Assembly: GCF_003096815.1 (NCBI RefSeq)
Contig: NZ_QENY01000006.1
Span: forward strand, 1-64,000
From: Hallella colorans
GTDB taxonomy: Bacteria > Bacteroidota > Bacteroidia > Bacteroidales > Bacteroidaceae
Direction: 5' to 3'
Length of the DNA: 64,000 nucleotides
Under the pieces are notes generated by a model, which ran no database searches, was not told where the DNA came from, and was given only the letters and a program-made list of their open reading frames with translations. Below are positions 56,579 to 64,000 of the stretch, one piece after another. The number at the start of each line of letters is the position of its first letter. The stretch's first letter is position 1. The position numbers and the translations under genes were made by a program.

Positions 56579-57988
56579 GTGGCCAAAGAAAAAATAATGT
56601 ATATTTGTAGCAACTGTGGCTACGACTCGTCCAAGTGGTTGGGCAAATGCCCATCTTGTGGAGAATGGTCTTCATTCAAGGAAATCAAGGTTTCAGGAAC
56701 GACGGACACCAGCGCCGCGAGCAATGCGGCCATGACATTGCGCCACGGCGGCCGCCAGCCGGCCGGGAACATTGCGTCTCAAGTCAAGGTTGTGCGCTTG
56801 AATGAAATCGCCGCCAAGGACGAGCCACGCATCGACACGCACGACAAGGAACTGAACCGGGTGCTCGGAGGGGGGGTGGTTCCAGGCAGTATCACTCTTT
56901 TAGGCGGTGAGCCGGGCATAGGAAAATCAACTCTCACGCTGCAAACCATCCTTGGCATGCCAGAGAGACGCATACTGTATGTCAGTGGGGAGGAAAGCGC
57001 ACACCAAATAAAAATGCGCGCGGAACGATTGAATTCGACTAACGCAGAGAATATTTTTATATTGTGTGAGAACTCTTTGGAGAACATCTTTGGTCATATT
57101 CAAGAAGTATTGCCCGAGCTTGTCGTCATAGACTCTATCCAAACCATGTGCACAGAGACGGTGGACTCGTCGCCGGGTAGCGTTACGCAAGTGCGAGAAT
57201 GTGCCGCGACGCTGCTCCGTTTTGCCAAAACAAGTGGCGTGCCCGTCATTCTCATAGGCCATATTAACAAAGAGGGTACTTTGGCCGGCCCAAAGATTTT
57301 GGAGCACATCGTGGATACTGTGATACAGTTTGAGGGAGACCAACATTATATGTACCGCATACTACGGAGCGTCAAAAACAGGTTTGGCAGTACCTCGGAG
57401 TTAGGAATATACGAAATGTGCCAAGATGGGTTGTGCGAGGTCCCTAACCCATCGGAACTCTTGTTGACGGAAGATCACGAAGGATTGTCGGGCGTGGCCA
57501 TCAGTTCAGCTATAGAAGGTGTTCGTCCTTTCTTGGTAGAAACACAGGCTCTCGTTTCTTCCGCGGCATATGGAACCCCACAACGCTCGGCCACAGGATT
57601 CGACCAGCGACGGCTCAACATGTTGCTTGCCGTATTGGAAAAACGCGTCGGTTTTAAACTCATGCAGAAAGACGTGTTCCTGAACATAGCCGGAGGATTG
57701 CGTGTCACGGACATGGCCATGGACCTCAGCGTTATAGCCGCGGTTCTCTCAAGTAACGTGGACACTCCCATAGAGTCTGGCTGGTGCATGTGTGGCGAGG
57801 TGGGATTGAGTGGCGAGGTGAGACCGGTGAGCCGCGTGGAGCAACGAATCACAGAAGCGGAGAAACTTGGGTTCACCCACATCATACTGCCATCTTACAA
57901 CATGAAAAGCCTTAGCCGCAAAAACTTCAAGATAGAAATGCACCCTGTTAAAAAAGTGGAGGGTGCCTTGCGAGCGCTTTTCGGATAA
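56579..57988 (+). CDS. radA: DNA repair protein RadA (Sms)
   Basis: 469 residues from GTG 56579 (ATG 56597 would cut into the zinc finger region). N-terminal zinc finger (C10, C13, C24, C27); Walker A 'GGEPGIGKSTLT' (about 109-120); the RadA-specific 'KNRFGSTSEL' (about 255-265); a C-terminal Lon-like domain ('GFDQRRLNMLLAVLEKRVGF', 'GEVGLSGEVRPVSRVEQRI'). RadA is a hexameric helicase that extends recombination intermediates in repair and transformation. Confidence 0.97.
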   Translation: MAKEKIMYICSNCGYDSSKWLGKCPSCGEWSSFKEIKVSGTTDTSAASNAAMTLRHGGRQPAGNIASQVKVVRLNEIAAKDEPRIDTHDKELNRVLGGGVVPGSITLLGGEPGIGKSTLTLQTILGMPERRILYVSGEESAHQIKMRAERLNSTNAENIFILCENSLENIFGHIQEVLPELVVIDSIQTMCTETVDSSPGSVTQVRECAATLLRFAKTSGVPVILIGHINKEGTLAGPKILEHIVDTVIQFEGDQHYMYRILRSVKNRFGSTSELGIYEMCQDGLCEVPNPSELLLTEDHEGLSGVAISSAIEGVRPFLVETQALVSSAAYGTPQRSATGFDQRRLNMLLAVLEKRVGFKLMQKDVFLNIAGGLRVTDMAMDLSVIAAVLSSNVDTPIESGWCMCGEVGLSGEVRPVSRVEQRITEAEKLGFTHIILPSYNMKSLSRKNFKIEMHPVKKVEGALRALFG

Positions 57989-58099
57989 GCGGGCGCACGC
58001 AAACCTGCTTTCAGCACCCCCAAATCCCATACATGGGAAAAATTCATGACAACACAATCAAGGCATCAGTATTTAGATATAAAATAGACACATATAAAT

Positions 58100-58810
58100 A
58101 TGACTGAAAAAAAAGAAGAAGTATCGCCTCGCGACAATAGCATAGAGAAAGAAAACAAGGCTGACTGTGTATTGATAGTGAGCGGTGGCATGGATTCTAT
58201 CACCATGCTTTATGAGTTTAAGGACCGAATAGCCTTGGGAATCTCCTTTGACTATGGAAGTAAGCACAACGCCAAAGAAATTCCCCTCGCCAAACTACAT
58301 TGCCAGCGTTTGGGTATTCCGCACCTCACCATCCCACTCCATTTTATGGCACAGTATTTCAGGTCGAGTTTGCTCAAGGGCGGCGAGGACATTCCGGAGG
58401 GAAACTACGATGACGACAACATGCGCTCCACGGTGGTACCTTTTCGCAATGGCATTATGCTAAGCATAGCGACTGGCATAGCTGAGAGCCATGATCTCAG
58501 GTATGTTATGATGGCCAACCACTCTGGAGATCACACCATATACCCTGACTGCACACCCCAATTTGTACAAGCCATGAGCCAGGCCACAGAAGCCGGGACG
58601 TTTCCCGGCATCAAGATCCTCGCCCCATATACAAGGATAAACAAGGCGGACATAGCGCGTCGAGGCAAGATTCTGAAAATAGATTATTCCGAGACATGGA
58701 GCTGCTACAAAGGCGAGGAATTTCATTGTGGCGTGTGCGGCACGTGCAGAGAACGCCGAGAAGCCCTTGCCGAGGCTGGTATCGATGACACGACCATATA
58801 CATGGACTAA
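58100..58810 (+). CDS. queC: 7-cyano-7-deazaguanine synthase QueC
   Basis: 236 residues. PP-loop ATPase motif 'LIVSGGMDSITML' (about 25-37) and the zinc site of four cysteines near the end ('TWSCYKGEEFHCGVCGTCRE'). It converts carboxy-deazaguanine to preQ0 in queuosine synthesis, using ammonia and ATP. The first about 20 residues are charged and unrelated to the fold. No queD/queE genes or preQ1 riboswitch are visible nearby. Confidence 0.93.
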   Translation: MTEKKEEVSPRDNSIEKENKADCVLIVSGGMDSITMLYEFKDRIALGISFDYGSKHNAKEIPLAKLHCQRLGIPHLTIPLHFMAQYFRSSLLKGGEDIPEGNYDDDNMRSTVVPFRNGIMLSIATGIAESHDLRYVMMANHSGDHTIYPDCTPQFVQAMSQATEAGTFPGIKILAPYTRINKADIARRGKILKIDYSETWSCYKGEEFHCGVCGTCRERREALAEAGIDDTTIYMD

Positions 58811-58982
58811 CGGTCGCACAGTCCAACACTTGCCCCATTCGTTGCGACACAGACGTAACAAAAAGCTAATTATTGAGCGACAACGATAAAAAACAACGTT
58901 TGTCTCTTCAGATTATCATATAAAATAAGTAACTTTGCAATAAGTAAAAGACCATTTATCTCACTATAAAATATTGTAAAGT

Positions 58983-60233
58983 ATGACAATCGAACAATTT
59001 AATTTTGCCGGCAAAAAGGCTATCGTTCGCGTAGATTTCAACGTGCCATTGGATGAGAATGGCAAAGTGACAGACGACACACGTATCCGCGGGGCTCTCC
59101 CTACCTTGAAAAAGATATTGGATGACGGTGGCTCCGTTATCATGATGAGTCACATGGGCAAGCCCAAGGGCAAGGTGAACGCGAAACTTAGCTTGTGCCA
59201 GATCGTAGATGCCGTGTCAGAACGACTTGGCGTGCAGGTCAAGTTTGCCAAAGACTGTGCCAATGCCGAGGCTGAGGCCAAGGCTCTCGCCCCGGGCGAA
59301 GCCCTGCTGTTGGAGAACCTTCGCTTCTATCCTGAAGAGGAAGGGAAACCCGTAGGCTTAGAAAAAGGCACTCCGGAATACGACGCCGCAGCAAAAAAAA
59401 TGAAAGAGTCGCAAAAGAAATTTGCTGAGAAACTGGCTTCGTACGCGGACGTATATGTAAACGACGCTTTTGGAACCGCTCACCGCAAGCACGCCTCTAC
59501 GGCGGTGATAGCTGACTATTTTGACGCAGATTCCAAAATGTTGGGGTTCTTGATGGAAAAAGAAGTTTCCGCTATTGACAGCGTTTTGAAAAATGCCAAG
59601 CACCCTTTCACCGCCATTATCGGCGGCTCGAAAGTCAGTTCAAAACTCGGTGTGATTAAAAACCTGCTTGACAAAGTAGACAATCTTATCATTGGCGGTG
59701 GCATGGGCTATACTTTTATCAAGGCACAAGGTGGAAAAATCGGCAAATCCCTGCACGAAGACGACCTTATACCCGAAGCTCTTAATGTTTTAGCGGAAGC
59801 AAAGAAGAAAGGAGTAAATCTTTCTTTATCGGTTGCGACCATCTGCGGTAAAGAATTTTCAAACGATACCGAGCGCAAAAAGTTTCCAATAAACCAGATA
59901 CCTGACGAGTGGGAAGGTATGGACGCAAGCGAAGAGAGTTTGGCCAATTGGAAAAAAATTATTCTTGACTCCAAGACCATTTTGTGGAACGGACCTGTTG
60001 GTGTGTTCGAGTTCGAGAACTTCGCGCATGGTACTGGCGAGATCGCCAAGTACGTGGCAGAGAGCACTCAGAAGAATGGCGCATTCTCTCTCGTAGGCGG
60101 AGGAGACTCCGTGGCGGCCGTCAACAAATTTGGCTTGGCTGACAAGGTGTCTTACGTATCTACCGGTGGCGGTGCAATGCTCGAAGCCATTGAAGGAAAG
60201 ACACTTCCTGGCGTAGCCGCTATCAAAGGTTGA
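58983..60233 (+). CDS. pgk: Phosphoglycerate kinase
   Basis: 416 residues. '[20 protein letters not shown]' at the N-terminus, '[20 protein letters not shown]', '[15 protein letters not shown]', '[15 protein letters not shown]', and the C-terminal nucleotide loop '[16 protein letters not shown]' and '[19 protein letters not shown]'. It makes ATP from 1,3-bisphosphoglycerate in glycolysis. A TAACTTTG -7 box lies at 58930. A terminator follows at 60369. Confidence 0.98.
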   Translation: MTIEQFNFAGKKAIVRVDFNVPLDENGKVTDDTRIRGALPTLKKILDDGGSVIMMSHMGKPKGKVNAKLSLCQIVDAVSERLGVQVKFAKDCANAEAEAKALAPGEALLLENLRFYPEEEGKPVGLEKGTPEYDAAAKKMKESQKKFAEKLASYADVYVNDAFGTAHRKHASTAVIADYFDADSKMLGFLMEKEVSAIDSVLKNAKHPFTAIIGGSKVSSKLGVIKNLLDKVDNLIIGGGMGYTFIKAQGGKIGKSLHEDDLIPEALNVLAEAKKKGVNLSLSVATICGKEFSNDTERKKFPINQIPDEWEGMDASEESLANWKKIILDSKTILWNGPVGVFEFENFAHGTGEIAKYVAESTQKNGAFSLVGGGDSVAAVNKFGLADKVSYVSTGGGAMLEAIEGKTLPGVAAIKG

Positions 60234-60368
60234 TTGGGTGTCAATCCATTGTCTTCATCGTTTTGTAAACGCCAATGTCTCAGCGTTAAGGCCAAGGAGG
60301 GATTGTTGAAACAATAGCTTTTTGACAGCAAGGCATGATGATGCTCATGGACAAAGAGACACTTATTA

Positions 60369-60398
60369 AACGCCTTCCCTGAATTTGGGGAAGGCGTT
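60369..60398 (+). terminator. Terminator downstream of pgk
   Basis: Stem AACGCCTTCCC/GGGAAGGCGTT (60369-60379, 60388-60398) followed by a T-rich stretch. Confidence 0.85.
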
Positions 60399-60486
60399 AT
60401 TTTGACATTCAGGCCATGATAAAAGCAAAAAATAATTTGCTTCTACATTTATTTTATTACATTTGTGTCATCAACGCATTATTACT

Positions 60487-61725
60487 ATGAGCAAACTGGT
60501 TCTTTTTGTCATATTATTGGCGAACGCGACTCTCATGTCATTTGGACAGCGAAACAACGTGGCAGACCCCAAGATAGCCTCGTTACAGGTAATGGCAGGC
60601 GAAAACTGGATGGGTATGCCTGTCATAGAATTAGGGCAACCTACCCCCATAACCATATCGTTTGACGTCCTGACACACAACTACCATCGCTACATTTACA
60701 AAGTGGAACACTGCGACGCAGACTGGTCTACTTCCTCGGGAATTTTCGAGAGCGATTATTGTGAGGGCTTTGCGCAGGGTAATGTCATCGAGAATTTAAG
60801 GCAATCCCAAGGCACGAACCAGCTTTACACCCATTACACGTTGCGCATACCTAATGAGAAATGTATTTTAAAATTGAGTGGCAACTACAAAGTTATCATA
60901 TACGACGAGCAAAACGAGGACTCGACCGTACTTACAGCTTGCTTCATGGTGGTGGAGCCCATGATGAAACTCAGCATGGAGGTGTCTGCTAATACAGATG
61001 CGGGAATAAACGATAAGTACCAGCAGGTTTCCATGAAGTTGGATTTTGGCAATACAAAAGTAACCGACCCATCAACGCAAATAAAAACCGTGGTGTTGCA
61101 AAATGGGCTTTGGCACACTGCCGCGCGCAACGTCAAACCACAATACATCACACCCAATGGGATGGCATGGAGTCACAATAAAGACCTGATCTTCGATGGT
61201 GGCAACGAATTTCGCAAATTCGAAATGTTAGACATGAACCACGCCACGATGGGATTGGAAAGCGTGTCATGGGATGGACATACATACCATGCCACAGTTT
61301 GGAAAGACACTCCACGCCCCAATTATGTATATAACAGAGATGCGGACGGAGCCTTTTATCCCAGAACATCAGATAATTACGATAACGACGTTACTTCTGA
61401 GTATGCTGTGACACATTTTTGTCTTGTATCTCCACGTCTTCAGGGCGAGGTCTATCTCAATGGAGCATGGACCAATGACCACCTATCGCCCAAATACAAA
61501 ATGACTTGGAACGACACCGACAAGCTCTATCAGGCTAACGTTTTGCTAAAGCAAGGTTATTATAATTACCAATATGTTCTCCGACAACCCAATGGAAAGA
61601 TTGTGTTAGTTCCATCCGAAGGAAATTTTTTCCAAACGCAAAATACTTATCAGGCATTGGTTTATTACAGAGGCGCCGGTGATCGGACTGATAGATTGGT
61701 CTCTTACGTACAATCAAAACACTAA
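60487..61725 (+). CDS. Type IX secretion system plug protein (DUF5103)
   Basis: About 412 residues from ATG 60487, where the signal peptide begins (MSKLVLFVILLANATLMSFG). 'NYHRYIYKVEHCDADWSTSS' and 'NQLYTHYTLRIPNEKCILKL' are characteristic of the DUF5103 family, the T9SS plug protein that closes the SprA/Sov translocon from the periplasmic side. Its presence indicates a type IX secretion system in this organism, consistent with the T9SS-type sorting domain at 16382. Confidence 0.92.
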   Translation: MSKLVLFVILLANATLMSFGQRNNVADPKIASLQVMAGENWMGMPVIELGQPTPITISFDVLTHNYHRYIYKVEHCDADWSTSSGIFESDYCEGFAQGNVIENLRQSQGTNQLYTHYTLRIPNEKCILKLSGNYKVIIYDEQNEDSTVLTACFMVVEPMMKLSMEVSANTDAGINDKYQQVSMKLDFGNTKVTDPSTQIKTVVLQNGLWHTAARNVKPQYITPNGMAWSHNKDLIFDGGNEFRKFEMLDMNHATMGLESVSWDGHTYHATVWKDTPRPNYVYNRDADGAFYPRTSDNYDNDVTSEYAVTHFCLVSPRLQGEVYLNGAWTNDHLSPKYKMTWNDTDKLYQANVLLKQGYYNYQYVLRQPNGKIVLVPSEGNFFQTQNTYQALVYYRGAGDRTDRLVSYVQSKH

Positions 61726-61764
61726 TCGTACATAATATTATCATTATTTACTACCTATTCTCTC

Positions 61765-63429
61765 CTATTTCATCATTGTATGAAACGCTTTGGGACGCAT
61801 CATTTTTTCTTGATAAATGTTTCCAAAACGATCCGTCACTCTAATGAGTAGTGTGGTGTTAGGATGGTTGGCTTGCACCATAAACATATGACTTGTAGGA
61901 ACTGTTGGGAAATCGACCAAGCGTGCTCCACCCCTCCTAACACGTATGGCATCATACGAAATGATATGTAATGGGTCGTACGTTTGAACCTGCGTTACAT
62001 CAAGTTTCTTTCCATTTTCACTCACCTCTACAATCCATTCGGGGTCATAGTTCCACACGTTGATAAGCACTTTGTTATCGTTTCGGCGTGTGGCATAGTT
62101 ATGCGCATATTGCGTCATATCCTTAATAAACTTAGGAGCGTAACTCTTTGGAGCGATCCACGTGGTGTTCAGGTCATAACTTCTGAACTGGTAGCTTCTT
62201 GAATGAGCAGCACTTTTATAATACCATTTCACTTGATTGCCTTGCCAAAGGTACACACCGTAACCGCTCGGAGAACCATCTTGGCAAACAGAATTACCCG
62301 CTAATTTATCTGTCCACCACCATGTACCACAGATGGCAGGTGTGTTATGGTCAATAATATGAGCCGTTTGTTGCAAATGATGAGCTTTGTGAAGATGTCC
62401 GGAAAGCACTTGCACGTTATCAAATCTACGTAGTACCTCCTCTAATTCCCCACCATTTTTAAGGAGATAATCACATGTCTCTTTTCCGTTTTTAAGGTTG
62501 GGATGTTTGTATATGGGCGAGTGCATCGCAATGACAATAGGCGTATGACTATTGTCTATGAGCGCAAGATCTTTTTTTAGCCAGTTCATCTGCTGACTTT
62601 CAATGGACTCGCGAAAGTTTATTTTACCTACATGACCTTCTCTGCCGTTCTCGTTGATATACTCGGTATTGTCTAATACAACGTAATGTACCTTGCCAAG
62701 ATTGAAAGAATAGTATTTGGGGCCGCATGCGTCAATGAACTTTTGAGACGAAGCTCTATCACCTTGTTTATACGGATTACCATCATGGTTTCCCATATTG
62801 TGAAACACTGGGGCTTTAATTATCTTCATCTGCTCCTTAGCTTCTCTGATAGTGAAATGATTACTATACCAATAAATATCCCAACTCTCATCCCCCAAAC
62901 TTATCCCATAAACTTTATAACCCTGACGTTTAAGATCTGAAATAGAGCTGTTGATATCGTCGGCCACTTTTCTGAACTGCTTGATGTCATCGTTTTGAGC
63001 AGCCAAATGAAAGTCGGCCATAGCCAAAACAGCATGCTTTTCATTGTCCACTTTATTTAGCTCGAAATCGGCCTCTTCTACAGATTTATCTTTTTTTGAA
63101 TCCAGATACTTAAAAAAAAGAGGTGAGTTCCCATCCAAACTCACCTCGTAACCACTTGGTATTGACACAAAAACATAACCTAACTCTTTCTTCGAATTCA
63201 GTCGATATACCCCGTTCGAATCTGTCACCGCAATCTCTACTCCATCCGAGACCTCCACTCCCACGACACCTTCGCCATTACAACTCACTTTTCCCGTAAC
63301 AGTATAATTGGTAGTGAGTGCTTGCTCACGCCAATCAAAGTTACTGGGCAAAATCGTGTCTTCGCCAAAATAGTCTCCCAAAGGCACCATAAGCGTTAAT
63401 ACCAAAAAAGTGAATAAACCTTTTTCCAT
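61765..63429 (-). CDS. Calcineurin-like metallophosphoesterase
   Basis: 554 residues with an N-terminal signal/anchor. An N-terminal carboxypeptidase-like beta domain ('VTGKVSCNGEGVVGVEVSDG') is followed by the phosphoesterase core: 'VLAMADFHLA', 'GISLGDESWD', 'HNMGNHDG', 'IAMHSPIYKHPN', 'QVLSGHLHKAHHLQ', and a C-terminal beta domain. This three-part build (MetallophosN-Metallophos-MetallophosC) is common in Bacteroidetes secreted phosphoesterases. A role in phosphate scavenging is possible, but the substrate is unknown. Confidence 0.9.
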   Translation of the reverse strand: MEKGLFTFLVLTLMVPLGDYFGEDTILPSNFDWREQALTTNYTVTGKVSCNGEGVVGVEVSDGVEIAVTDSNGVYRLNSKKELGYVFVSIPSGYEVSLDGNSPLFFKYLDSKKDKSVEEADFELNKVDNEKHAVLAMADFHLAAQNDDIKQFRKVADDINSSISDLKRQGYKVYGISLGDESWDIYWYSNHFTIREAKEQMKIIKAPVFHNMGNHDGNPYKQGDRASSQKFIDACGPKYYSFNLGKVHYVVLDNTEYINENGREGHVGKINFRESIESQQMNWLKKDLALIDNSHTPIVIAMHSPIYKHPNLKNGKETCDYLLKNGGELEEVLRRFDNVQVLSGHLHKAHHLQQTAHIIDHNTPAICGTWWWTDKLAGNSVCQDGSPSGYGVYLWQGNQVKWYYKSAAHSRSYQFRSYDLNTTWIAPKSYAPKFIKDMTQYAHNYATRRNDNKVLINVWNYDPEWIVEVSENGKKLDVTQVQTYDPLHIISYDAIRVRRGGARLVDFPTVPTSHMFMVQANHPNTTLLIRVTDRFGNIYQEKMMRPKAFHTMMK

Positions 63430-63714
63430 CTTTTATTATAGTGTTGATGAATACTTGTAGTTGTCAGTTTTTACACTGCTGCAAATTTACTATCTAATAA
63501 TGTCAATATCGTTACACTTGTTTTGTAATTCTCATACTAAATGATTACAATTCGTTTTCAATTCCAAACCAAGTCCATAATAATATAAGATATTGATAGA
63601 TAGCTCATAAATAAAAAAACCGGAAGCAACCAGAGGCACATCCTACGATTGTAAAACAAACGTTATTGCTGTGAATATTCTGTCTCAAACATTATTGATC
63701 TCACTGTTTTTTGG

Positions 63715-63722
63715 TATCTTTG
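63715..63722 (+). promoter_or_regulatory. -7 promoter box of the phosphatase gene
   Basis: TATCTTTG, an exact TAnnTTTG box with TTG about 18 nt upstream; about 50 nt before ATG 63773. Confidence 0.7.
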
Positions 63723-63772
63723 CACCACCCCACCACATTTAACATCCACAGCAATCCCACTATAAACGAATA

Positions 63773-64000
63773 ATGAAAGAAAAAAGAATCAAAATTCTTT
63801 TCATTTGCTTAGGCAATATATGCCGTTCTCCGGCAGCTGAAGGCGTGATGCAAAAGATGGTCGACAATCGCGGACTTGCCAACTTGTTTTACATAGACTC
63901 TGCGGGCATTGGCGGCTGGCATGTTGGGCAACTGCCCGACAAACGCATGAGACTCCACGGCAAAGCACGTGGTTACCATTTTGTTCACCACGCCAGACAG
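63773..64000 (+). CDS. Low-molecular-weight protein-tyrosine phosphatase, 3' end outside window
   Basis: The first 76 residues, from ATG 63773 to the window edge, carry the signature P-loop 'ILFICLGNICRSPAAEGVMQ' (C-x5-R-S), followed by 'YIDSAGIGGWHVGQLPDKRM' as in LMW-PTPs. The family removes phosphate from tyrosine (and arginine) residues, often regulating capsule or kinase systems. The acid/base Asp region is beyond the window. Confidence 0.95.
   Translation, partial: MKEKRIKILFICLGNICRSPAAEGVMQKMVDNRGLANLFYIDSAGIGGWHVGQLPDKRMRLHGKARGYHFVHHARQ

Noticed and set aside
57989..58099. preQ1 riboswitch in front of queC
   Set aside because: Looked for because of queC; only a short CCCATAcATGGG hairpin is present and no preQ1 aptamer pattern is recognisable.

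Overview
The window looks like chromosome from a Bacteroidales bacterium, most likely a Prevotella-type (Prevotellaceae) species. The evidence is the repeated Bacteroidetes promoter signature (TAnnTTTG -7 box), a type IX secretion plug protein (DUF5103), GLPGLI, DUF3256, GIN-domain and DUF1573 proteins, a sigma/FecR/TonB-receptor locus, a GG-Bacteroidales peptide precursor, and a long Bacteroidetes-type II-C Cas9. No 16S gene is present, so the genus is inference.

Layout. 1-3131: remnant of a mobilizable/conjugative element: two small HTH proteins, a repeat-rich oriT-like region, a mobC-like gene with an in-frame stop, a frameshifted relaxase and a truncated coupling protein. 3219-7054: minus-strand cluster of an outer-membrane barrel protein, a GLPGLI protein and a Cys-rich double-glycine peptide precursor, a candidate RiPP locus. 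7182-13794: a second accessory segment with a DUF2958 protein, a toxin-antitoxin pair, a 1037-aa primase-helicase and an excisionase-type HTH protein. 14333-23946: ECF sigma, FecR and TonB receptor, followed by a T9SS-like secreted protein, a lipoprotein and an orphan PstS-like binding protein; a RAYT transposase with 16 REP palindromes sits in the middle. 23936-25171: clostripain-type protease. 25327-29310: a graveyard of fragments (hipA N-terminus, integrase lacking its catalytic domain, IS30 fragment, an orphan three-repeat CRISPR remnant, a broken IS110).

29941-36626: a complete-looking type II-C CRISPR-Cas9 locus: divergent tracrRNA, cas9, cas1, cas2, then six 47-nt repeats with five spacers. 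cas1 is interrupted by a 2-bp TA insertion, and a 196-bp MITE-like element lies between cas2 and the array. Every repeat carries a minus-strand promoter box, and a minus-strand terminator lies at the cas2-side end of the array. Interference parts look intact while adaptation is probably disabled.

37735 to the end is mostly ordinary core genome: tRNA-Lys, fhs, a nucleotidyltransferase, a giant acyl-CoA dehydratase activase, small envelope proteins, a DASS transporter, DUF1573, an HAD phosphatase, a TPR protein, a substrate-binding lipoprotein, radA, queC, pgk, the T9SS plug protein, a metallophosphoesterase and the start of a low-molecular-weight phosphotyrosine phosphatase. IS30 and IS4 fragments flank fhs, and a probable small RNA gene sits at 40903-40990.
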